Shown here in pieces: positions 11,059 to 19,579 of a stretch of DNA of 21,384 nt. Location: NCBI GenBank assembly GCA_000697055.1, contig JNDT01001753.1, forward strand, positions 1 to 21,384, in the 5' to 3' direction. This DNA is from Saksenaea vasiformis B4078 (lineage: Eukaryota > Mucoromycota > Mucoromycetes > Mucorales > Saksenaeaceae). The translations under genes and the position numbers were made by a program. Position 1 is the first letter of the stretch. The number at the start of each line of letters is the position of its first letter. The notes beneath the pieces are model-generated. The model had not been told where the DNA came from. It was given only the letters and a program-made list of their open reading frames with translations, and did no database searches.

Positions 11059-11712
11059 TCAACCGCATAGTAGCGTTTGAATTGATGCAAAGAGAGGTAC
11101 GATCAAGGTAAGACTTTTGGTGAAGTTAATAACGTGTGTCCTACATGTCCGAGCAAGGTAGTCGTGAAGAAGAGTAGATACAAGTGAAAATCTACTCCGT
11201 GTATATACTGGCTTCGGTCCTGTCATTCTTTCGACAAATACACCATTGGAGCCATACGCCATCGCACGCATTCCGTGCCATTGTACGGTCACAACCTCCA
11301 GCAATTCTTCAATGAAAACCTCCTTGCCTCGGGTCTGTCTCAGCCAACGCGACAAGGTCTGCTCCCGCATTCGTTCTAATTTTCACTGTCTTTGAGGCAT
11401 TCTTTATGTGGGGCAGACGCAAACTTTTCCTCACTAAATAGCCAATCGCTGGAGACCTAATTAGAACGAAAGATGAAATCCACCATGATCATTTGCCTTA
11501 TCGTCGTACTGCTGATAAGACAACTTGCATCCTGATCTACTTCGTTTTGTAAACATTATATTTTCCTTATTCTCAAGTTGTACCAGTTTACCGGATTGTA
11601 CCATAGCTAGTTTCAGATTTATAGTAGCCCTCGCCAATATCAAATCCTTGGATCCTTGCGTAGTGCTTGGATATCTCGGGTTTATTTTATTGAGGATAGG
11701 TGACAAAGTCAT
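11059..11712 (-). CDS. Unrecognised protein, possible two-exon gene
   Basis: Two open frames can be joined across a 108-nt intron (11376-11483, GTGGAT...ATTAG). Exon 1 is complement 11484-11712, starting ATGACTTTGTCACC; exon 2 is complement 11059-11375. The join gives 181 residues with no frame break. Exon 2 contains EELLEVVTVQWHGMRAMAYG, GVFVERMTGPKPVYTRSRFS and LLHDYLART, which look like real protein but match no family I can name. The donor is weak, so the exons may be separate or the gene decayed. The surroundings are element-rich, which suggests an element-borne or pseudogenised gene as likely as a host gene. Confidence 0.3.
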
Positions 11713-11909
11713 CTGAGTATGAACCAGGCTGTGAGTCGTAGGATGCTCGTAAAGATACCATCAATAGCAACTCTTGCGTACAATGATGAGTCATTATATA
11801 GCGGCTTTTTACAGCTTTATGAAAATGGCGTAGTTATTAGTCATATTTAGCGATTTTATCAATGAAACTATAAATGCAGCTATTAACAATTTTATTTATC
11901 ACCATTTCC

Positions 11910-12468
11910 GTTATGCCACCAAAGAGCGTGACTATGACCAGTAAACAACGCAATGCGATATGCATAAGAAAAAGGAAGACTCCAATGACGCTCTCAGCTT
12001 GGGCGAGCAATATACTTTGTTCTATCAAAGGAACCCAGCATGATGTCAATTTCAACAGGCTTGGAACAAATGTGTAAGGGTCCCCCAGAATTAATAAATA
12101 AGTCCATAAAAGATGAAGAGATTGTGCTAATCCAGTACGTATCTGAATTTTCGAAAGGAAGACCACACCTTCCAACATTAGATAGACTGCTATGTATTGA
12201 CACTGTGATGGATTTGGTTGCTGAAGAGAAATATGGAAGAATCACGGATGATCTCCGAAAAAGACGAGATCAATTGAGAGAGCAATGCATTATGAGACAA
12301 ACGGCTATTATGTCATGTTTCGCAAGAAATCGATCAACATCGGGTGTCTTCGAAGCAACAACTTCCCCTGATAGCAGTTTCAGCTTTCTTTATAACCTTG
12401 AACTTGATTTTACTGAGGACTTGAAAATCTACACTATGTCTCCTGGACCTTCCCGCCAAACTTCTTGA
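11910..12468 (+). pseudogene. Frameshifted remnant of a pogo/CENP-B-type transposase, DNA-binding end
   Basis: The frame starting MPPKSVTMTSKQRNAIC resembles the first helix-turn-helix of pogo/Tigger and CENP-B-type proteins (start MPPK, T..QR..IC, then a W). It continues TLSAWA and then loses sense. In another frame the next part of the same domain appears as FVLSKEPSMMSIST and ELINKSIKDEE, recalling the K.PS.STIS.IL segment of these proteins. That second frame stays open to 12468 (LRKRRDQLREQCIMRQ), giving the apparent 142-codon frame starting at 12040. No DDE catalytic core is seen, so this would be an internally deleted, frameshifted copy. The assignment is by motif memory. Confidence 0.45.
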
Positions 12469-12653
12469 CAAGTGCAGGTCTAAATTATAGGGTCTGAAAT
12501 TAGAAGGGAAGCATTATACACGCTACATCCCATAGCGCAGATAGTACATTGATTCTGTACCAGTCTCCACAGTGCGTCTTTGGTCTTTATTTTCTTTGAC
12601 TCCCGAACGTTTTTCCTGCAGATAAGTTAAACATTTACTGGACACACTGTTTT

Positions 12654-12746
12654 TCCCAAAATGAATGTCGCAAAGGAAAGAAAAAAAATGTCGTTAGTGA
12701 ACCACAAAAATGGAAATCGATTTTTTGGCAATACTTACAACATTAT
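12654..12746 (-). other. Conserved 3' flank of Fanzor copy 1
   Basis: These 93 bases follow the stop of the left Fanzor-like remnant and match the reverse complement of 14066-14157, which follows the stop of the right remnant, almost base for base. Similarity stops abruptly at TCCCAAAATGAATG on both sides. It is therefore the conserved 3' end of the element. In TnpB/Fanzor elements the guide RNA is made from the 3' end, so this is where one would lie; no RNA fold is demonstrated here. Confidence 0.5.
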
Positions 12747-13315
12747 CTAATCGTCGCGAGCTTCTGTTGCTCGGGTTATTGGATTGTCGACATTCGCAGA
12801 CAGGACGTATGGACGTGAGTCTGTCGTATGGTCGGCAAGAATGGACAGCATTACCAAGACGCAAATGATTCTACCGGCATTGATATCTCCTTGCCAAATA
12901 CGTGAGCGGTTGTTACAGACTGCTACGTTATGCAATTTCGAATCATCGATCTCTACATTTTCCATGCCTTGATGACCGCACGTACTACAGACCTGGCTGA
13001 TGAATCCTTCCCCGGCATTAACCGTAAGCAAACGTCCATGGAACTCGGATCTCTTCAGCAACTTTCTGAGAGTCCTGGCTTGGCCATGGGGCTTCTTCCA
13101 AATTTGCCGTCTCCTAGTCTGTCGACCTTTCACTCGCTTCTTCCGTTTGGGAGCTTGAAAGGATACAGGTCAGATGCACGACTTGAAGCAAAGCCAAAAA
13201 AAAAAAACTTACGGAGCTATTCATCATCAGTTGTTGCATTTTCAGTTTCTTCAAGTAGCCGTCTTTGTTTTTCTAATTTTTTTCTTCTTATCAATTCGCG
13301 CACGGTTCTGGACAT
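12747..13315 (-). pseudogene. Fanzor (TnpB-like nuclease) C-terminal remnant, copy 1
   Basis: Fanzors are eukaryotic RNA-guided nucleases related to TnpB. The frame 12747-13153 ends with the RuvC/zinc-ribbon tail: a basic stretch (RKKRVKGRQTRRR), TVNAGEGFISQVCSTCGHQG with the first cysteine pair, then VAVCNNRSRIWQGDINAGRI. The family usually has C-x2-C and W.RD.NA here, so the fourth cysteine is arginine and the RD arginine is glycine; the RuvC-III aspartate remains. A good intron (13154-13212, GTAAGT...TTTCAAG) joins it in frame to MSRTVRELIRRKKLEKQRRL, but an in-frame TAG sits four bases before the donor. The N-terminal and RuvC-I/II parts are missing. With the zinc site broken, a stop and the loss of most of the protein, it should be inactive. 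Confidence 0.65.
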
Positions 13316-13352
13316 CAGGCTTGTTGGGAAAGAAAGAACATGAGAGTGAAAA

Positions 13353-13419
13353 GAGAAAAGAATGAAGTGATATATAAGAAAAGAATGGAGTGATAAATCA
13401 GAAAGGATAGAGTGATAAA
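13353..13419 (+). repeat. Short tandem repeat, three units of 22-24 bp
   Basis: Three diverged copies of AGAAAAGAATGGAGTGATAAA lie directly upstream of the 13420-13563 hairpin, between the two Fanzor remnants. Confidence 0.55.
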
Positions 13420-13563
13420 CACTATGGGAAGCCCGGTTCCTGATTGACTACTTTTCCTTCAGTACAAAATACTCCACAAGGAACTAGTGTGGTACAGGTT
13501 GCGGGCGGACTATTCTTTTACTCAAGGTGAAGTAGTCAATCACGAACCGGGTTTCCCGTAGTG
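13420..13563. repeat. Imperfect hairpin with 41-bp arms (MITE-like)
   Basis: CACTATGGGAAGCCCGGTTC at 13420 pairs with the reverse complement of the segment ending at 13563. The arms (13420-13460 and 13523-13563) share GATTGACTACTT and differ at a few positions; the loop is 62 bp. There is no coding potential. It resembles a small foldback element sitting between the inverted Fanzor copies. Confidence 0.75.
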
Positions 13564-13732
13564 AAATAAGAAAAGCTTTCTCACACCTGTTTTCAACGAG
13601 TAACAAATTCACACTTCGATCTGGTATCGTAGAATTGCCAAGTGGGGGAATGCTCCTGCTTAAAATCGTTATCATAAATTATTATCATCATTTAGAAAGC
13701 GTAAACATGGTTTTAGCTAGAATCATACTACT

Positions 13733-14065
13733 TTGTCGTTCCTGCTTTATGCTAAACTTTATTGGCTCCATGAGACAGGTTTGCATAAATCAAACCAGTT
13801 GATGAGAGCAAGCATATTACAAACATCTGCCACCACAATTCCCCACGTAATTGAGGAAAGTGATGCTGTCCAATGTCTGAATCTACATTTGGTAATACAC
13901 CAGCATCAAATGGCGATGATTGCCTACATACTGGAAAGGTCTGAGTCTCATGAACGCATAATTGTTGTCAACGTTGGAGAGACATTCACAAACTCACATC
14001 CACAAATCCTATCTGTGAATATTGAAAATCAAATAATCCAAGCAACAGAAGCTCGCGACGATTAG
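13733..14065 (+). pseudogene. Fanzor C-terminal remnant, copy 2, zinc ribbon deleted
   Basis: This 110-codon frame is a diverged inverted relative of copy 1. ILERSESHERIIVVNVGETF corresponds to LLKRSEFHGRLLTVNAGEGF there, and ILSVNIENQIIQATEARDD to VLSANVDNPITRATEARDD. Between these blocks copy 1 has about 60 residues carrying both zinc-binding pairs and the RuvC-III aspartate, which are absent here. Upstream sequence (SFLLYAKLYWLHETGLH) is not recognisable. No active nuclease is possible from it. The two copies differ clearly in the coding part yet keep near-identical 3' flanks. Confidence 0.55.
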
Positions 14066-14157
14066 ACAATGCCGTAAGTATCACAAAACATCGGTTTCCA
14101 TTTTTGTAGTTCGCTAACGACATTTTTTTTCTTTCCTTTGCGACATTCATTTTGGGA
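14066..14157 (+). other. Conserved 3' flank of Fanzor copy 2
   Basis: Near-identical reverse complement of 12654-12746, with a few substitutions and one single-base indel. It begins right after the TAG of copy 2 and ends at TTTGGGA. See copy 1 for its possible meaning as the element 3' end or guide-RNA region. Confidence 0.5.
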
Positions 14158-14384
14158 GATAATTGCTCAATAGATAGTCGGAACGCCAAAATTTTTTTAA
14201 AGTAACACAAATGTTGCTTTAAAGTGCGATGGACTTCTTGAAGAAGTATGTGACGACTTGCGCTCTGTCAGCCACATGCTGACCTTAAAAGGTGACATTC
14301 CGAATTTTTGGGTCTCAGCGACTATTTTTTTTTTGTTTCCCATTCTCTCCTCAGTCCTCTCCCCAGTCTTCTCTTCCTTTTCCC

Positions 14385-15533
14385 ATGGCAAGCGGTGCAG
14401 ACTTTATCAAGATACACCAAGATCAGCCGGACATAGAGCCGTCGCTATTACGGATAGATCATCTTTCGGGGAAGGGTAGAGCTTATATCGCTACGCAACA
14501 AATCAAAGCAGGCACACTTCTGCATGTTTCTTCGCCAGTAGCCGTTGTTGTGGCTCAAGAGTGGGCACCTGAAACATGTATGTGGTGCTTTGCCTTCAGT
14601 TACCCAAAGCGAATGCGAGTCAAAGCTGTGACCGAAGAAGAGGCTGGCAAGGGAAAACACACAAAGGACATGTTATTTTGCTCCGAAGAGTGCAAGCAAC
14701 TCTGGCGTAATAATGGTTATCAGGGTGAATGGGAGCTCCTGGTGAAAGTGAATCAGGCATTTGAGCTGGAACATAAGAGACGAGAAAGACTGAGGGAGAA
14801 AGAGACGGAGTTCAAGCTCGATGAGAAAGACTGGATCAATTTACACGACGACGAAATGCTTGCGCAATGGATAGAGGAAGCCTGGGAGAAGCAACAACCA
14901 TGTACTACCCCCCGATCAATGGATAACGCTGAACGCACCATGTGTAAACTTATCGCTCATACACTGGCCCGCAAACAATTCGAGACTCTGTTCAAGAAGC
15001 CTATCCCTGGATTTGACGATATGATGAAGATCCAAAAGAACGAACTTTCTCATTTCAGAAGCTGTTGCCAAGGGGACAAGGTACAGCGTGGTTATGTGCC
15101 ACCGGAAGTGGTGCAAGTTATGCAGATTTACTCTTATTTTTCCGCCGCCCTTGAACAGACGGGGCTAGAATTCACCCAGCAAATGTTTCGGGACGTCTAC
15201 TTTCGCGAAATGTCTAATAGTTTTGGGATGTGGGAAATGCCCAAGAATGCAGCGGATGGTGTCACTGACGACCTTGACCTACTAGGGTGGGGCATTTATC
15301 CTTCGGCTGTATACTTTAACCACTCATGCGATGCTAACGTAACCAAGATACGTCAAGGCCGTGAAATCGCATTTGTTGCCAATCGTGACATTGCAGAAGG
15401 TGAAGAAGCGTGTATTTCCTACGGTTGTATAAAGGAAGATTTGGAAGAACGTCGTCGCCGTTTACTAGAAAACTACTATTTTATGTGCGCCTGTACGCGC
15501 TGCAAGCATGAGGAAAAACAAGCATTAGCATAA
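14385..15533 (+). CDS. SMYD-type SET-domain protein methyltransferase
   Basis: SET-domain proteins transfer methyl groups from S-adenosylmethionine to lysines of histones or other proteins; SMYD-type members have the SET domain split by a zinc-binding insert. The ATG at 14385 is preferred to the in-frame one at 14292: it follows a pyrimidine-rich fungal leader, sits in CCCATGGC, and starts just ahead of the domain, giving 382 residues with no intron. Visible parts are GKGRAYIATQQIKAGTLL (29-46, SET-N), a reduced MYND-like insert with C65-x2-C68 and C99-x3-C103, a charged helical region (about 125-175), the core NHSCDAN at 312-318 with GEEACISYG at 339-347, and the post-SET cysteines C368, C370 and C373. 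All core cofactor-site motifs are intact. Size and layout recall yeast Set6-like proteins; the substrate is unknown. Confidence 0.93.
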   Translation: MASGADFIKIHQDQPDIEPSLLRIDHLSGKGRAYIATQQIKAGTLLHVSSPVAVVVAQEWAPETCMWCFAFSYPKRMRVKAVTEEEAGKGKHTKDMLFCSEECKQLWRNNGYQGEWELLVKVNQAFELEHKRRERLREKETEFKLDEKDWINLHDDEMLAQWIEEAWEKQQPCTTPRSMDNAERTMCKLIAHTLARKQFETLFKKPIPGFDDMMKIQKNELSHFRSCCQGDKVQRGYVPPEVVQVMQIYSYFSAALEQTGLEFTQQMFRDVYFREMSNSFGMWEMPKNAADGVTDDLDLLGWGIYPSAVYFNHSCDANVTKIRQGREIAFVANRDIAEGEEACISYGCIKEDLEERRRRLLENYYFMCACTRCKHEEKQALA

Positions 15534-15691
15534 TTCATCATTTATATATATATTTATATATACCTGCATTAAAGAAAGTGATCCTAATCATCATCATAAA
15601 TACAGAAGATTATTTATCAAAAGGATTCGTGTGATTCAACGTAACGATCGACCGACTCGCCGTACCATCACGATATTTTTGTCAGATGGAA
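15534..15691. terminator. 3' region between convergent genes, AT-rich
   Basis: The SET gene is followed within 10 bases by an alternating TATATATATATTTATATATA-like run and ATTAAAGAAAG. This is a plausible shared 3' processing region for it and the converging small gene ending at 15692. No exact AATAAA signal stands out on the + strand before it. Confidence 0.4.
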
Positions 15692-16037
15692 TTACTGCCC
15701 GCAATTAGCGGCGTGGTGATAGCTGCCGTTAAGGTCAAAGTGGATATCTTCATGCATTCGTCTGTAAGTGTCATACTCAAAAGGAAGCCTCCAATCTATC
15801 TCTGGAGCTGACGGCTTACAACAATTTTGATTGGTCCTCATCAAATGTCTCCAGCAACTGGCTGTCAAAAAGATTTGAAACCTGTGCGAACTGCAGAAGT
15901 AGCGCGAGCCCCTCGAGTTGGCATGATAAGTATGGCACTCTCAAACTTGGAGCCGCTTTGATTCTGGCTATTTCAATTTAATGCCTCACCTCGATGACAT
16001 TTCTTTGTTCATCTTCTAGAGAAAGGTGCGTCCTCAT
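15692..16037 (-). CDS. Small spliced gene of unknown function (about 75 residues)
   Basis: Three exons join in frame: complement 15990-16037, 15882-15945 and 15692-15807, with introns of 44 nt (GTGAGG...CCAAG) and 74 nt (GTTTCA...GTCAG). From the ATG at 16037 they encode 75 residues beginning MRTHLSLEDEQRNVIEF and containing MPTRGARATSAVRT, then PEIDWRLPFEYDTYRRMHED and NGSYHHAANCGQ at the end. The frame is also open upstream to a possible acceptor (CACCAG) at 16215, so the protein could be longer. I recognise no family and see no signal peptide or membrane segment. The acidic-to-basic composition and consistent junctions argue for a real host gene. It converges on the SET gene 158 bp away. 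Confidence 0.55.
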
Positions 16038-16214
16038 GCTCGGATCATAAGGCTGTGAAAAGAAGGGCACTTTGACGAATACAGGTAGGATATACGCTAC
16101 CTGATTTTTTGTATAGATATCTAGTACTGTATAGTGAAACGTATACTCTTTCCAGAAAGTAAATTCGCCTTCGGTGGAAAATAAATTTATGTTGTAGGAA
16201 AAATAAGTTCGTTC

Positions 16215-17027
16215 CTGGTGGAAATGAATTCATCCGATGACAAGAACAGGACCATCTTTCCACGCTGTCATGCTATCGTGCCAATTTTAAATATCCTCTG
16301 TGCAACACTATAAAGAAAATTATCTTATCAGTTGTCAACTTCGGCATTGCCTAAGATTCACGGCTTCGTCAGATATACCTTTAAGCAAGAGACTTTCGGT
16401 TCCACACACACGCACACACCTGACCTCTAATTCCTTTTTCTTTAATATTGACTTCCACCTCGTAATTGCCTCTTTCTTTTATTCCTCGATTGTTTGATCT
16501 GAAATAGACTACCGCTTTTCGTGATCCTTTCGAATTTACCAGTAGCGTTTATACCAGCCATTGTTAACCGTGGCCATATAGATCAACAGCAATACCGAAA
16601 TCATCTTTAAAAGAAATCATCAGACTCGCAACCAAGTAAAGACAGATACTTCCTTTGATAGATTTGATACGTCTACAAAAAAAAGTAAAAATAAACCATC
16701 TATCAATTAATTATTTCTCTTACTTCATAAATTTGCACAGATCATCTGGCTTTGTTGTTAATCGTGCGTAATCCAAAACCACCAGACGATGTTCATTGCA
16801 GTAGCTTTTGCAACTACGATGAAATCTATTAACTAAAAAAAGCGACACGAACAAGAAAAATCACAATGCACTATTTCGAACATCTTTTACTTTTTTACCT
16901 TTGCATATCTCCGTCCCGAAATCGTAATTGTTGCAAAACGGTGGTTGTGGAAGCTGGTCTATCTTGCCTTGAACGAGTCGAAAGACTCGAAGGAAGAAAA
17001 ACGGCGAGTGGGAAAGGTTGAGGCTGA
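16215..17027. other. Intergenic region, nothing firm
   Basis: The likely divergent promoter region of the two small genes. A short CA-rich run lies at 16404-16418. A minus-strand ATGGCTGGTATAAACGC at about 16563 opens a 39-codon basic frame, possibly a first exon of the gene ending at 15692, but I could not connect it. The minus-strand frame 16045-16263 is an alternative reading of the same stretch and lacks support. Confidence 0.35.
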
Positions 17028-17596
17028 ATGGCGCGTCACAATGCGTAAGTCCAGGTTGCACTGCGTATCAAGCCGGACATCCGACATAAAGTCGTGGCAC
17101 ACAAGCAGCCCTGGCCGTATGCCTGGCACCCGCCAGTAATCTTCTTTTTGCGGAGAAGTACTCTGTCACCGTTCAATCCCAGCAAGTTGTCGGCTGGCAA
17201 ACGTTTGTACGGCACCACCTACCATCGGTACGCGTTCCTCAGGATCCCTTTGTTTACACCTATTGTTTTGCTTACTACGTAGGTGCGTGAAGAGAATTGC
17301 TAGGAGCACTCCAACAGGACACTGCGGCTTCTTCAAAATAAAAAGCTTCTCGAGATAAGCGCCCCGTTTCTCTCTGAAAGTTGCCAGAGTACACTGTTGT
17401 CCATATTGATGGAACGTTGCGAACGGTAGAGGCCGAAAGTCGGAAGACCTTAAATGTGGAAGCGTTTCAAAAGGGCAAGATGCCTCGGATGGTAGGATTC
17501 ACAAAGCAGATGCCCATGTCAAATAAAATATCTTTCATAAGAGTGAAACATGTTAAAAGTAACAGTGAATCTTTGACTTCAGGCTATTTTAAATGA
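17028..17596 (+). CDS. Small spliced gene of unknown function (about 139 residues)
   Basis: Exons 17028-17044, 17092-17278 and 17381-17596 join in frame. The first is a 17-nt exon, ATGGCGCGTCACAATGC, ending at a perfect GTAAGT donor. Intron 1 is 47 nt and intron 2 is 102 nt, both ending in AAG. The product starts MARHNARGTQAALAVCLAPA and continues EKYSVTVQSQQVVGWQTFVR, VPQDPFVYTYCFAYY, LPEYTVVHIDGTLRTVEAES and KGKMPRMVGFTKQMP. No family is recognised; the basic N-terminus and size are compatible with an organellar or small nuclear protein, but that is a guess. Intron 2 uses a less usual donor (GTAGGT), so the exon 2-3 join is the weakest point. The 3' end might be spliced on to further exons. 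Confidence 0.5.
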
Positions 17597-18154
17597 CAGC
17601 GATATTACGAGATACTAAGTGGTTTTGCATAAAATTCGCGTGATGGAGTGTCCTGTTGCAGTGTCCCTAGTAGTTCCCGTGCGTGAACCATCCGCAACAG
17701 CTCAGCAAAGAGTAAATATATCATTTTTTCTTTTTACGTAATTAACGTCTTCTCTTCAATGTAGGTTAAGTGGTCCGGGACCTGTCGCAATGGCAGGAGG
17801 TATCAGGAACTCTAGGTCAGGTAAAAGAAGCAAACAGAGTACAGAGCCTGATCATGAGCTCCCTTTTCTCGAGCCACAGACGAGACCTAGGGTTCAGATA
17901 CTGTAGGTGCAAAGCTTCTATAAGCGCAAATGCATTCGCTTTGGGCGCGAAGATTACAGCCTTAATCGCCAATACGTTTAGACCGTTTGTCAATCGGAAT
18001 AGAACTTCCGCGCAACTCAAATTTTTGCTGAAGCGTCAAAAGAGCATTTGAAAGACGTAGCATAATGGAAAAACCTGTTAAAATGAGAAGTGATTTGACC
18101 ACCTCCCCAGTTTACGTATTTCTGAATGCAAAACTCTGCAAAAACAACATTGAT
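17597..18154. other. Spacer with an ambiguous open frame
   Basis: A hydrophilic frame starts with ATGGCAGGAGGTATC at 17790 and can be spliced in more than one way to a basic segment ending KFLLKRQKSI at 18051. Unspliced, another frame (17770-18051) is also open. None of these readings matches a family, so no gene is called. The 3' end of the flavin monooxygenase lies at the right edge. Confidence 0.3.
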
Positions 18155-19579
18155 CTAGTAACCTAAGTGTTCTAATCGAAGATGTAATGCTTTCGGTCTC
18201 ATCTCTTTCCACCAGTCAGGCAAAGGTGCAGTTATTTCACTGGAAGCAATCCAGCTGCAAGCTGTAGGCGGCTGACCCTCAGCCCATGCGCTGAGCGTAT
18301 CCATGTATCTGGCTTCCCTATCTTTTGGCATTTCAAACGTGCATGGATCAGAACTAATTGTGAAAGGGTCGTCTTCGTTCTCTTTCCGCATTTCGTCAAA
18401 CGATGGAATTCTAGTCAATCCACTCCAACAGCGTGCTATTACTGTGCTTTGGATCTGCGCTACAGGAAATGGTACGATCCGCATGGGTAGGCCTATGAAT
18501 GCCAACGTTGTATCGTGCATGTATAGAAGATCACGGTACAGATTCGTCAATTTTACACGTTCCTCCGATATTAGTGTATCTTTTTGAAAGGGCAAAAAGG
18601 GAAAACTGTAAAGGTAACCGGTGGCGAAAACAATCGTGTCCACTTTAAACAGCCCCTCCTCACATTCTATTTGATCTGGTCCAATGCTTGTCAAAGGTCC
18701 GATGCGGACGACATGATCAGGTTGTAATTGAGATGCAGCAGCTGAGCGATTGTTGTCTTTGCGAACGCTGTGATATATTTTTCGAGCAGTTCTAGACGTT
18801 TCGCGTACAATATCCAGAGCGGAAGATCCAGCTCCAACGATGCAGATGGTCTATATTATATAAAAGTATGTTAATTCTTTTTCGTCGCTTTTTGCACTAT
18901 GATTACCTTATTTTTAAATGTTTCCGGTTGGCGGTATTCGCGAGAATGAACAATTTGAATGTTGGTATCCGCAATGCCGGCGATATCAGGGATTCGTGGA
19001 ACAGAATAATGCCCATTTGCCACAACAACTGCGTCAAACTCTTCTTCGTACTCGTGTTTCGTGTCTTTGACCGATATCCGCCATCCATCTGACAAATGTT
19101 CGGCTCGTGTGACGGATGACTCGAAGCGAATCATGGAATAAAGGTCATGTGTTCGCGCAAATAATTCCAGGTACTCGAAGACATGACTATGTGAAGGAAA
19201 TAGTGGCGTGTCCTTGGGAAAGGGGAAATCCCTGTACGCCATGACTGGATGCGGTAGATTTGTTCGTAACCCTGCGTACATAGGAGATATTACCTTTTTC
19301 GTGTTTCCCGGAGGATCCACCTTGAGTATATCAACTGACGGTCTGGGAGGGTCGGGGTTAACTTGCGATGAGTACATCCTTGGATCGATTGAGTTAGCAT
19401 TGCATATATGACGGCAGCAAGAATTCTTACCATACACCTCCTACATGAGCATTCCGCTCAAAGACGACAATCTTCTCAAAGTTGCCATTATCACGTAATG
19501 CCTTTGCAGCCGCAAGCCCGCTTGGACCGGCTCCGATAACGGCAACGCGAGTAATGGCGGGAATGCCTAAGACAACCAT
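18155..19579 (-). CDS. Flavin-containing monooxygenase, three exons
   Basis: These enzymes use FAD and NADPH to put one oxygen atom on nitrogen, sulfur or carbonyl centres of small molecules. Exons are complement 19431-19579, 18907-19378 and 18155-18850, with introns of 52 nt (GTAAGA...GCTAACTC...CCAAG) and 56 nt (GTAATC...TATAG), giving 438 residues, usual for fungal members. The FAD-binding Rossmann motif is VAVIGAGPSGLAAAKAL (GxGxxG at 16-21), and the NADPH site is TICIVGAGSSALDIV (GxGxxA at 213-218). The family fingerprint region reads VHSREYRQP (His194-Tyr198), keeping H...YR but not the leading F.G. FATGY lies at 282-286. The protein is complete and apparently functional. The substrate cannot be told, and no biosynthetic cluster surrounds it. 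Confidence 0.95.

Noticed and set aside
14292..14384. 31-residue N-terminal extension of the SET protein
   Set aside because: It reads through a pyrimidine-rich leader (poly-F/S translation) and precedes a far better start at 14385.
16045..16263. 72-residue minus-strand ORF
   Set aside because: It overlaps in another frame the exon of the small gene ending at 15692, whose phases agree across two introns.
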